In this document: piece by piece, positions 54,393 through 62,798 of the stretch
Numbering within the stretch: position 1 is the stretch's first letter
Layout of the letters: each line of letters opens with the position of its first letter
NCBI GenBank assembly: GCA_029251525.1
Contig: JAQXDE010000016.1
Span: forward strand, 186,001-250,000
Reading direction: 5' to 3'
Origin: Saprospiraceae bacterium
GTDB taxonomy: Bacteria > Bacteroidota > Bacteroidia > Chitinophagales > Saprospiraceae
Length of the DNA stretch: 64,000 nt
Translations under genes and position numbers: made by a program
The notes under the pieces: model-generated
Told to the model about the DNA's origin: nothing
Databases searched by the model: none
What the model saw: only the letters and a program-made list of their open reading frames with translations

Positions 54393-54633
54393 AAATTGTT
54401 TATTTGTTTAATTAATAAATTTAGATAGACAAAACTATACAAATTTACTTTAACCCTTTGTAAAGTAGATTAAGAAATAATTCAGTTAAATTTTTTCACA
54501 AAAAGTTAATTTAACAAAACGCATATTAGCTCGTTAAATATAAATTAAAGACTTATTATAAAGCAATTTTTAGCAACAAGGGTTATATCTTTGACAAATA
54601 TTTGAAAGATAAAGTTTAATTGAATTCTTTGAT

Positions 54634-56478
54634 TTGAAAACAATAGATAAATATCTAATAAAACAGTTCATCGGCCCATTTATTACTACCTTTTTCATTG
54701 CGTTATTCGTTTTGTTGATGCAATTTATTTGGGTATATGTAGATGATATGGTTGGTAAAGGTGCAGGTTTTGGATTAGTTCTAGAAATTATTTTCTACAA
54801 TAGTATTTCTTTGATTCCATGGGCTTTGCCGATTGCCATTTTAATTTCCTCTGTGATGGTAATGGGAAACCTGGGAGAACGATATGAATTAGCCAGTTTA
54901 AAATCTGCAGGGATATCTCTAATAAGAGTTATGATACCAATGCTTTATTTTGTTATTGGGGTTACCTTTTTTTCTTTCTTTTCCTCTAATAATTTAGTAC
55001 CAATTGCTAATCTAAAGTTTAAATCACGTCTTCATGATATACGAACTCAAAAACCCACTCTTAATTTGGAAGAAGGAGTTTTTAACGAAGACTTTAAGGG
55101 TTTTATCATTCATATTGGGAAGAAAGAGCAAGACGATCGAACTATCAGGGATGTCATAATTTATGATCATCAAGATTATAATAGGGGAGTATTTAGTATG
55201 ATTACGGCAGAATCAGGGGAAATGTATATGACTAGTGATAATGCTTATTTTGTCATGAACCTAAAGAATGGTTATCATTATCAAGAAGGCGCTAAGGCCA
55301 AAAAGGATAAAAAAGAGAAATATACTTTCACTAGAACCAAATTTGATGAATGGAAAAAAGTATTTGATACTGGTGAATTCAATATTGATCTGACAGAGGA
55401 GGATCGATTTAAGAATCATTATACGATGTTATCTGTTCGGCAATTATGGAATGCCATAGATTCAATAGATACTAGAATAGGAAGTTATAATACTAGATTA
55501 GATGAATATGTGCAGAAAGCTTTTCATCCTTTGAAAAAGGAGTTTTTGGAAAAAAAGAAAATTTTAAATGCTGAGAGGTTAATAGTGCAAAAACAAAAAG
55601 CAAAAGAACTGCAAAAGAGTAGAAAACTAGAAATAATTAGAGAAAAGAAAAATGTAAAAGAGGATAAAATTGCATCTAAATTGAATTTGAAAAATGCAAA
55701 GTCAGTAAAATCGAAACAGAAAAAAAACAGTCCCAAATCAAAAAAATCAAAAAGGAAAACTTACAAACAAAAGAAATTTCAAAAAAATAAAGCCAAAAAA
55801 ATTAATAATTCAAAGGTGAGAAAGGCTGGAGATAAGATGAAAAAGAAGAAGGAATATGATGCCAGATTAAAAAAAGAGGAAGAGAAAAAAGCTGCTGGAT
55901 TAAAAAAAGGGAAAGCATTAGCTCAGATTTTGAAACAAAAAATTGACAAACCTCTAAAAGATTATGAATCTTTTTATGAAACATTTCCAAATGTAGAAAA
56001 GGAAAGGTTCAACCTGAAGGAAAGAGCAAAAACAACTGCTAGAGGTATCTTAAATCAAGCTGAAGCAATTCAAAGAAGTATTAACCCTAAGAACGAAACT
56101 CGAGTAAAACATGTTTTTGTTTTGTATTCAAAGTTCACTTTTGCATTAGTCTGTTGCGTCTTTCTATTTATTGGAGCACCAATGGGAGCAATCGTTCGTA
56201 AAGGGGGATTTGGTTACCCATTATTAATTGCTATTTTATTCTTTATGATGTTTATTGTTTTGAATATTTTATTTCAGAAATTAGCAGAGAGTTTTGTGCT
56301 TCCAGCTGAATTTGCAGCATGGTGTCCGCTCTTGGTTTTAATTCCAGTTAGTTACATTTTAACTACTAGAGCTTTAAAGGACAAAAAGATTTTGAATTTT
56401 GATAAATATATTGCTAGTGCATTAGCTTTACTTAAATTCCTCCAGTCTTTTTTTAATAAAACTACTAATAAGATTTAA
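54634..56478 (+). CDS. LptF/LptG-type permease with Lys-rich insertion
   Basis: 614 aa from a TTG codon (MKTIDKYLIKQFIGPFITTF); no ATG lies between it and the upstream in-frame stop, and the N-terminus matches the family. Membrane helices at about 15-35, 60-80 and 100-118 precede a jelly-roll domain, and three helices follow at about 500-580 (APMGAIVRKGGFGYPL). The LptFG permeases extract LPS from the inner membrane with LptB. Between the jelly-roll and the second helix set, residues about 300-445 form a strongly basic low-complexity insertion (KQKKNSPKSKKSKRKTYK). That insertion is longer and more basic than I expect for LptF or LptG. Confidence 0.85.
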   Translation: MKTIDKYLIKQFIGPFITTFFIALFVLLMQFIWVYVDDMVGKGAGFGLVLEIIFYNSISLIPWALPIAILISSVMVMGNLGERYELASLKSAGISLIRVMIPMLYFVIGVTFFSFFSSNNLVPIANLKFKSRLHDIRTQKPTLNLEEGVFNEDFKGFIIHIGKKEQDDRTIRDVIIYDHQDYNRGVFSMITAESGEMYMTSDNAYFVMNLKNGYHYQEGAKAKKDKKEKYTFTRTKFDEWKKVFDTGEFNIDLTEEDRFKNHYTMLSVRQLWNAIDSIDTRIGSYNTRLDEYVQKAFHPLKKEFLEKKKILNAERLIVQKQKAKELQKSRKLEIIREKKNVKEDKIASKLNLKNAKSVKSKQKKNSPKSKKSKRKTYKQKKFQKNKAKKINNSKVRKAGDKMKKKKEYDARLKKEEEKKAAGLKKGKALAQILKQKIDKPLKDYESFYETFPNVEKERFNLKERAKTTARGILNQAEAIQRSINPKNETRVKHVFVLYSKFTFALVCCVFLFIGAPMGAIVRKGGFGYPLLIAILFFMMFIVLNILFQKLAESFVLPAEFAAWCPLLVLIPVSYILTTRALKDKKILNFDKYIASALALLKFLQSFFNKTTNKI

Positions 56479-56525
56479 TTAACTTAGGTGCCTATGGGTG
56501 CTCGTAACAATACATTTACATTTTA

Positions 56526-57200
56526 ATGAGGCAATTATTTCGAAATAACATTCAGTACGTTTCTTGTTGTATTTTATTTTTTACATTTGGAGGAGTATTG
56601 TTATTTTTTATTGAAAAACCAGATGTGATCTTTTTTTTTAGTGAAAGACGAACTCCGTTCCTTGATTTGTTTTTTACCTATTTTACAAAAATGGGAGAGG
56701 AGATTATGTATTTTGTTTTTCTTATTTCTTTTCTTTTTATAAAAGTAAGATATGCGATATTGGTTCCATTGATTGGGATTACGGTTTCAATGATTAGTTA
56801 TTTGACTAAATCATTTTTTGCTCATGATCGACCATTAATATATTTAGAAAATATGGGATTAGCTGATCAGGTTAATTTCGTAGAAGGGATACAATTGTTA
56901 ATTGGCCAAACTAGTTTTCCATCGGGACACACGATGTCAGCTTTTGCATTATATGGTTTAGTAGCATTTATGTTTTCAAGGAAAAAGATTTGGGGTATAG
57001 TCTTTTTCGTTTTTGCCCTATTAATTGGTTTGTCGAGAAACTATTTGGTTCAACATTTTTTTCAAGATATTTACTTAGGAGCTATGATTGGCTTTGCTTT
57101 GTCTATTTTATTTTATTTGGGGCAAAGTAAATTTATTTTAGAAGAGGGTCATTGGCTTAATAAACCTATTTTGAATGGCAAAGAAAATGAAAGAAAATAA
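56526..57200 (+). CDS. PAP2-family phosphatase
   Basis: 224 aa, about six membrane helices. The three PAP2 signature pieces are present: KSFFAHDRP (KxxxxxxRP), FPSGHTMSAF (PSGH) and LSRNYLVQHFFQD (SRxxxxxHxxxD). It removes a phosphate from a lipid such as undecaprenyl pyrophosphate, phosphatidic acid or lipid A at the periplasmic face. It follows the LptF-type gene by 47 nt on the same strand, consistent with envelope lipid handling. The exact substrate is not visible. Confidence 0.92.
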   Translation: MRQLFRNNIQYVSCCILFFTFGGVLLFFIEKPDVIFFFSERRTPFLDLFFTYFTKMGEEIMYFVFLISFLFIKVRYAILVPLIGITVSMISYLTKSFFAHDRPLIYLENMGLADQVNFVEGIQLLIGQTSFPSGHTMSAFALYGLVAFMFSRKKIWGIVFFVFALLIGLSRNYLVQHFFQDIYLGAMIGFALSILFYLGQSKFILEEGHWLNKPILNGKENERK

Positions 57201-57206
57201 TTAGAA

Positions 57207-58070
57207 CTAATTTGAGAAAAAAGTTGAAAGACTCCATATTAATAAAAATTGAAGAATCATCGTCCCATCTATTAGTCCAGTAAAGAAGTAGTCATGCTTA
57301 ATTTTATCAGATTGGCGAATAAAAAGCCAAGTGGATAAAAAAGAAAAAGAAACTCCTAATAATATATTTAGATTGTAATCAAATGAAAACCAGTTTATTA
57401 ATGCTGTTAGTGAAGCTGCAGTTAAACTTATAGTCCCCAGGGTCTTAGTTTTTTCAATACCTAAAGCAGCAGGTATAGTTTGTACCTCACTATGTGAATC
57501 TACTTTTAAATCTCGAATGTCAAAAGGAAGGGTGATTGAAAAAATGAAAAGTGCCCTTTCTAAAGTCATCAACCCAATCGGTAGATTAGTAGCTTGTCCT
57601 ATTTCTAAAGCTGGTAAAAAAACTGTAACCCATGACCAAACTATTGCGATTAAGAATATTTTTATATGGTTGAAATCTCTTAATCGCTTTCTTCCTTTTA
57701 AGAAAGGAATAACATATCCAAGCGAAATAATACCGGGGATAATTAAGCTCAACTTAATTGAATATGACACATTCCAAAAGCATATCGCACAGCCAAATCC
57801 AGCTACTAAAGCATAGAATGATATATGGTGTTTAAATTTTTTAATTACAGCATACCTTTCATTCTCTCGAAATTCTGAGACTTTTGATATGCCAATAATT
57901 CGATGTAATGCATAAACTAAAAGCGTTGCAAAAAAGACCAAACCCATTAACCAATTTAAAGCCAATTTACCAGTTAAGATGAACTGAGTCTGACTACACA
58001 TAGCAGTAGCACACATGGCAATCCAAAGATTACTGTAAAAAATAAGATCAATGAATTTTTTTAAAAACAA
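57207..58070 (-). CDS. UbiA-like prenyltransferase-family protein with one degenerate motif
   Basis: 287 aa from a TTG codon at 58070 (MFLKKFIDLIFYSNLW). About eight membrane helices. The second Asp motif is kept (LPFDIRDLKVDSHSEVQTIPAALG), but where UbiA enzymes have the first NDxxDxxxD motif this protein reads VYALHRIIGISK without Asp. Many Bacteroidota have such UbiA-related proteins with a changed first motif. Activity as a prenyltransferase is doubtful. It converges with the PAP2 gene, stopping 6 nt after it. Confidence 0.75.
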   Translation of the reverse strand: MFLKKFIDLIFYSNLWIAMCATAMCSQTQFILTGKLALNWLMGLVFFATLLVYALHRIIGISKVSEFRENERYAVIKKFKHHISFYALVAGFGCAICFWNVSYSIKLSLIIPGIISLGYVIPFLKGRKRLRDFNHIKIFLIAIVWSWVTVFLPALEIGQATNLPIGLMTLERALFIFSITLPFDIRDLKVDSHSEVQTIPAALGIEKTKTLGTISLTAASLTALINWFSFDYNLNILLGVSFSFLSTWLFIRQSDKIKHDYFFTGLIDGTMILQFLLIWSLSTFFSN

Positions 58071-58184
58071 GATTATTATTTTTAAAAGTGAATTATGGTA
58101 TTTTAGGGTTGTAAACTTTTAATTAAACTATTCCATATCTAATATAAACGTCTTAAAATTATGAAAGTTATTTTTTTAATAAAA

Positions 58185-58220
58185 AAGTCCTACCAGAACA
58201 CAGGGTATCTAGCAGGACTT
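58185..58220 (-). terminator. Terminator after M42 peptidase gene
   Basis: On the minus strand aagtcct and aggactt pair around a bulged inner stem (acc/ggt) and a T-run follows. It lies 18 nt after the stop at 58239. Confidence 0.65.
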
Positions 58221-58238
58221 CATTGTATTTTTTTTTGT

Positions 58239-59318
58239 CTAAAAATATTTCCAGTTGTGGTTGTTTTTTATTTTTAAAATAGACTCATAAATTAGTTTAA
58301 TCACATTTTCAACATCATCTTTATGTGCCATCTCCACAGTTGTATGCATATATCGCAAAGGCAATGAGATCAAAGCTGCGGGAACACCACCATTTGAATA
58401 GGCGAAGGCATCCGTGTCAGTTCCAGTTCGCCGAGAAGAAGCCTCTCTTTGGAATGGAATTTTTTTCTTTTCTGCTGTATCGATAATTAAGTCTAGTAGT
58501 TTATTATGAACTGCAGGGGCATAAGTTACAGATGGACCTTTTCCAGATTTTACATCACCCAAATTCTTTTTGTTCATGAGCGGAGTACTGGTATCATGAG
58601 TGACATCAGTAACAATCGCCACATTTGGTTTGATTGATTGTGTAATCATTTCAGCTCCACGAAGTCCAACTTCCTCTTGGACTGCATTTACGATATACAG
58701 ACCAAATGGTAATTTCTTTTTGTTTTCTTTTAATAATCGGGCAACTTCTGCTACACAAAATCCACCCATTCGGTTATCTAAAGCTCGTCCTACGTAGTAT
58801 TTTTTATTTAAAACTAACATCTCATCTTCAAATGTTACAACAGAGCCAACATGAATTCCCATCTTCAAAACCTCTACTTTATCTTTGGCTCCTACGTCGA
58901 TGAAAATATTTTCTAATGTTGGTGTTAGTTTTGCATCTGCACCTTTTCTAACATGTATAGCTGGCCATCCAAAAACACCTTGAACAATACCTTTTTTCGT
59001 GTGAATATTCACGCGCTTTGAAGGTGCGATAAGGTGATCAGACCCTCCATTTCTAATAACGTTTAGGAAACCATCGTCTGAAATATGATTGATGTACCAA
59101 GAAATTTCGTCAGCATGACCTTCAATAACAACTTTATATTTATGTTTAGGATTAATAACTCCATAGGCAGTCCCATAATTATCTATATGGTATTCATCAA
59201 CATAAGGTTTTAAATAATCTAACCATAATTTTTGACCACTAGATTCGTAACCTGTTGGAGAAGCATTATTTAAATACTTTTTGAGAAATGTCTCTGATTT
59301 TTTTGTAATAATTGGCAT
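58239..59318 (-). CDS. M42-family metallopeptidase (glutamyl aminopeptidase/endoglucanase type)
   Basis: 359 aa from ATG at 59318 (MPIITKKSETFLKKYL); an in-frame TTG at 59348 would add ten residues of weak support. M42 metal-binding and catalytic elements: VVIEGHADEISWYIN (His/Asp), RALDNRMGGFC (bridging Asp), NAVQEEVGLRGAEM (catalytic Glu pair), TDVTHDTSTP and the late MHTTVEMAHKDDV. It is a cytoplasmic aminopeptidase-type enzyme with two metals. It has its own terminator downstream. Confidence 0.92.
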   Translation of the reverse strand: MPIITKKSETFLKKYLNNASPTGYESSGQKLWLDYLKPYVDEYHIDNYGTAYGVINPKHKYKVVIEGHADEISWYINHISDDGFLNVIRNGGSDHLIAPSKRVNIHTKKGIVQGVFGWPAIHVRKGADAKLTPTLENIFIDVGAKDKVEVLKMGIHVGSVVTFEDEMLVLNKKYYVGRALDNRMGGFCVAEVARLLKENKKKLPFGLYIVNAVQEEVGLRGAEMITQSIKPNVAIVTDVTHDTSTPLMNKKNLGDVKSGKGPSVTYAPAVHNKLLDLIIDTAEKKKIPFQREASSRRTGTDTDAFAYSNGGVPAALISLPLRYMHTTVEMAHKDDVENVIKLIYESILKIKNNHNWKYF

Positions 59319-59435
59319 AAGCTTAAATAAATTCTTGTGAAATAACAAAATAAAAGTATCATCATTTCAAGGTCAGTAATGTTTTTTAAGAAGAAATGAT
59401 CTCTCAGTATCGGAAATTGGGTTGGAAAATAATTA

Positions 59436-60065
59436 TTAGGAATTAAACCAATCTGCCGGTGACTCGCTCCATTTAGATAGAGAAACTAATTGTTCTTCTT
59501 TAATATAATCGGATTTAACAGCTTCCTGTAATAATTCTTGGTAATTAGTTAGTGTTCCAAAAGGACAATTTGAAGAGGCGAATGCAGTCGTCGCTTTATC
59601 AAATCCATAGGAAAAAATTGCATGCACTCCAACTACTTCACAACCAGTTTCTTTTAATGCTTCAACAGCTTTTAGGCTACTTCCACCTGTTGAAATCAAA
59701 TCTTCAATAACTAGGATTCTTTCTGTACCTTCCAACTGCCCTTCAATCATATTTTGCCGACCATGCTCTTTGGCCTTGCTTCTAACATAAACCATAGGCT
59801 TTTTCAATCGATCTGCTAGTAAGGCTCCAAAAGCAATTCCAGCAGTAGCTACTCCAGCTACAACATCAAATTCAGGCATGCTTGTCGCTTTCTTTTCTAA
59901 ACAATAAATGACATAATCACGAATGTTAGGATGAGAAAGAATGATTCGATTATCACAATAAATAGGAGATTTAATTCCAGATGCCCACGTAAAAGGATTT
60001 TGTGGATTTAGTTTAATTGCTTTAATTTGCAATAACCTTTTAGCTACTTCGGAGGCTACACTCAT
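59436..60065 (-). CDS. pyrE: Orotate phosphoribosyltransferase
   Basis: 209 aa. PRPP-binding loop RILVIEDLISTGGSSLKAVEAL, plus FTWASGIKSPIYCDNR near the start and GVATAGIAFGALLADRL, the standard PyrE pattern. It joins PRPP to orotate to form OMP in pyrimidine synthesis. It diverges from the NUDIX gene, with a 65-bp gap. Other pyr genes (pyrR, pyrB) lie about 10 kb away. Confidence 0.95.
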   Translation of the reverse strand: MSVASEVAKRLLQIKAIKLNPQNPFTWASGIKSPIYCDNRIILSHPNIRDYVIYCLEKKATSMPEFDVVAGVATAGIAFGALLADRLKKPMVYVRSKAKEHGRQNMIEGQLEGTERILVIEDLISTGGSSLKAVEALKETGCEVVGVHAIFSYGFDKATTAFASSNCPFGTLTNYQELLQEAVKSDYIKEEQLVSLSKWSESPADWFNS

Positions 60066-60130
60066 TCTAATGGAAATTATTTTTTTTGAGAAAATTTTCT
60101 AAACTATAAATTCGACCTAAACGGCTGCAA

Positions 60131-60763
60131 ATGTACAAAATCTATATTAATGGAACACCTCTTTTTTTAACTTCAACAAAAGATTTTCCTAGTATCCAGC
60201 TAAAAGGAAATAATTCTATAAAAATGAGATATATAGGTAAAAAGAAATTTATGCATAACTATATTGATCTTTTGGAAAAGAACACCAGTTTCGATGCAAT
60301 TATCCTACACTCCTCTAATTTGGATGAAATGTGGGATCATTTTCAATCAATTTATAAAATTATTGAAGCTTCTGGTGGTGTTGTTGTGAATGATAAAAAG
60401 GATGTTTTAATGATTTATAGACTTGGGTTCTGGGACTTGCCAAAAGGTAAAATTGAACTAGGGGAATCGAAAAAAGAGGCAGCAATAAGAGAGGTGCAGG
60501 AGGAGACTGGGATAGATAAGGTTTATTTACAAGAGTTTATACATACTACATATCATACTTATTCTAACAAAAAAGGTAAAAGAATTTTGAAGGTAAGTTA
60601 CTGGTATACTATGGAAACAACTGAATCAGAATTAATTCCTCAGGAGGAAGAAGGTATTGAAAAAGCTGTTTTTACTAACCTTGAATCCTTCTTTTCTGAG
60701 CCAAAAGAAATTTATGGCAACATTTTAGATGTACTTGAAAAGTATTGTGAATTAAGCTCTTAA
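60131..60763 (+). CDS. NUDIX hydrolase
   Basis: 210 aa. NUDIX box at residues 106-128, GKIELGESKKEAAIREVQEE with following TGI: Gly, Glu, then REVQEE as needed. An N-terminal domain of about 80 residues of unknown fold (MYKIYINGTPLFLTSTKDFP) precedes the NUDIX core. The family cleaves a nucleoside diphosphate linked to another group; the substrate is unknown. Divergent from pyrE with a short shared regulatory region. Confidence 0.9.
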   Translation: MYKIYINGTPLFLTSTKDFPSIQLKGNNSIKMRYIGKKKFMHNYIDLLEKNTSFDAIILHSSNLDEMWDHFQSIYKIIEASGGVVVNDKKDVLMIYRLGFWDLPKGKIELGESKKEAAIREVQEETGIDKVYLQEFIHTTYHTYSNKKGKRILKVSYWYTMETTESELIPQEEEGIEKAVFTNLESFFSEPKEIYGNILDVLEKYCELSS

Positions 60764-61052
60764 GAGAAAATTTCCCTGACCACAATAATATTTGAAATTT
60801 GTCGTTATTGTGGATGTTTAGAAGAATATTCGCTTCCTGGAACCTATCCCCAAGTTTTAACATTTACCGTTTTTCGAAACATAATTCTGCTTTATTAATG
60901 TATTTTTTTTATTAAAATTGTATTTACTATAAATCCAATTTTTTATTCTACATACTATGCCAAAAGGCAAATTAAATATGACTTGGATCAGTTTTTAAGA
61001 TTGAAATTATTTTTTATTTTTGTTTTAACAATTAACATTTTAACCAACGATC

Positions 61053-61424
61053 ATGAAATTTTTAATATTGATAATTGCTTTGTTTTTCTCCTCATTCTCC
61101 TTGTTTTCACAAGAGACTGCTAGAGGTGCCGCAGCTCCTGGATCAGAAAATATCTCTATTGTTGCATTAGACAACGCCAATTGGTCATTTTATGCAGATG
61201 ATGACGAGCGAACTTTTTATGTTGATTTTGAGAAAATTAATGTAAACCTAAGTAACGTTGTTATTAAAAATGAGGTTGGAAGGATTGTGTTTAAAGATGA
61301 CTTGGAAGGTTTGCCTGTAAATGCAATTTATGAATTGAGTTTCGAAGAATTGGGTGTTGGAGATTATACCGTTGAATTGAGGTCCTACACTAAAATTATT
61401 CAAAAAGAAATTTCGATCAAATAA
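61053..61424 (+). CDS. Small secreted hypothetical protein
   Basis: 123 aa. Signal peptide ending near SLFSQ, then a beta-rich mature chain with many Asp/Glu (WSFYADDDERTFYVDFEKIN, GDYTVELRSYTKIIQKEISIK). The final segment resembles the end of bacteroidete T9SS sorting domains, but the usual FPNP stretch is absent, and the domain would be almost the entire mature protein. No named family recognised. It has its own terminator. Confidence 0.7.
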   Translation: MKFLILIIALFFSSFSLFSQETARGAAAPGSENISIVALDNANWSFYADDDERTFYVDFEKINVNLSNVVIKNEVGRIVFKDDLEGLPVNAIYELSFEELGVGDYTVELRSYTKIIQKEISIK

Positions 61425-61440
61425 AAGAGATTTAATAAAC

Positions 61441-61480
61441 TAAAAAAGGTGTTATCGTGAATACGATAACACCTTTTTTA
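61441..61480. terminator. Bidirectional terminator
   Basis: 18-bp perfect stem taaaaaaggtgttatcgt/acgataacacctttttta with a 4-nt loop. It separates the convergent small secreted protein gene and the sodium-pump beta subunit gene. Confidence 0.92.
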
Positions 61481-61497
61481 GTTTAGGAGTAATTGAT

Positions 61498-62703
61498 TTA
61501 CTTCAAAAATGATATTAATACACCAGCTGCAACTGCAGAACCAATCACTCCTGAAATATTACTTGACATAGCATATTGTAAAATGTGATTTTTCGGATCA
61601 ACTTTCAATGCAATTTCGTTTGCGACTCTTGAAGCCATAGGCACTGCGCTCAAACCAGTTGCTCCAATAAGTGGATTAATCTTCTTTTTAGAAAATAAGT
61701 TATAAAGTTTTACTGCATAAATTCCTCCTGCTATTGAAATAGCAAAGGCTAAGAATCCTCCCCCAACTATCATTAAAGTTTCCTGATTTAAAAAAGTATT
61801 GGCAGTCATTGTAGCTCCAACGGTTAGTCCTAAAAAGATGGTTGCAGTATTCATTATTGTTTCAGAAGCAGCTTTGAATAATCTATTAGTATCAGTTCCA
61901 ATTTCTTTGATTAAATTTCCAAATAATAGCATTCCTATTAATGGGACAGACGAGGGAACTAAAAGTGATACGATCGTTCCTAGAGCAATGGGAAAGAGAA
62001 TTTTTAGTGTTCGAATATTTTTGATCTTTATTTTGTTAGGGAAAAGTTTTTCTTGCTCCTTCATATTTATCCCTAACTCTTTTTCACTAACAGTGTATTT
62101 CACTACCAAAGGAATTATTACAGGAACTAAAGCCATATAAGAATATGCTGCAATCGCAATTGGGCCTAATAACCGATCTGCTAAAACTATTGCGGTATAA
62201 ATAGCTGTTGGTCCATCAGCTCCTCCGATGATCCCTAAAGCTGCTGCTTCTTTTATTGGGAAACCTATCCAAACTGCGGAAATCATAACAGTAAAGATTC
62301 CAATTTGAGCCGCTGCACCAAAAAATGCTAACCGTAAATTTCGAAGCATTGGACCAAAATCGGTCATTGCTCCAACACCCATAAAAATTAAAGGAGGCAA
62401 TAAACCGGTTTTTATCAAAATATAGTATAACATGTTCATGATTCCATGATTCTTCGCAATTTCCAAAATGGTCATATGTGCGATTCCGTTTTCTGGAGTT
62501 GACGGAGTGACACTCATCATTCCTCCAGGGAAATTTGCCAGGAGTAATCCAAAAGCAATTGGGACTAAAAGTAAGGGTTCAAATTTTTTCCAAATGCCTA
62601 GATAAAGCAACAGAAAAGAAATTCCAATCATGAATAAAGTTGCAGGGTTTTCGATCAAATCCCCAAATGCAGTCATCTCATATAGTTTTTCTAATATTTC
62701 CAT
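61498..62703 (-). CDS. Sodium-translocating decarboxylase beta subunit (OadB/GcdB)
   Basis: 401 aa with about 11 hydrophobic segments and the family's conserved regions GGADGPTAIYTAI, FLGLTVGATMTAN, GATGLSAVPMASRVA and the SSNISGVIGSAVAAG C-terminus. It exports two Na+ ions as carboxybiotin is decarboxylated in the membrane. The alpha/biotin-carrier gene lies upstream on the same strand. The gamma subunit is not visible in this window. Confidence 0.93.
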   Translation of the reverse strand: MEILEKLYEMTAFGDLIENPATLFMIGISFLLLYLGIWKKFEPLLLVPIAFGLLLANFPGGMMSVTPSTPENGIAHMTILEIAKNHGIMNMLYYILIKTGLLPPLIFMGVGAMTDFGPMLRNLRLAFFGAAAQIGIFTVMISAVWIGFPIKEAAALGIIGGADGPTAIYTAIVLADRLLGPIAIAAYSYMALVPVIIPLVVKYTVSEKELGINMKEQEKLFPNKIKIKNIRTLKILFPIALGTIVSLLVPSSVPLIGMLLFGNLIKEIGTDTNRLFKAASETIMNTATIFLGLTVGATMTANTFLNQETLMIVGGGFLAFAISIAGGIYAVKLYNLFSKKKINPLIGATGLSAVPMASRVANEIALKVDPKNHILQYAMSSNISGVIGSAVAAGVLISFLK

Positions 62704-62798
62704 TATTAATATTTCGTAGTCCGTGTTTATTTTAAAATTGTGAAAGTTGTGTTAGAGTGATTTAATAACATTCTATTTTCATTTAAATTAATTTTTTT

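Noticed and set aside
59319-59348. TTG extension of the M42 peptidase
   Set aside because: ATG at 59318 fits the family; the extra ten residues show no homology pattern.
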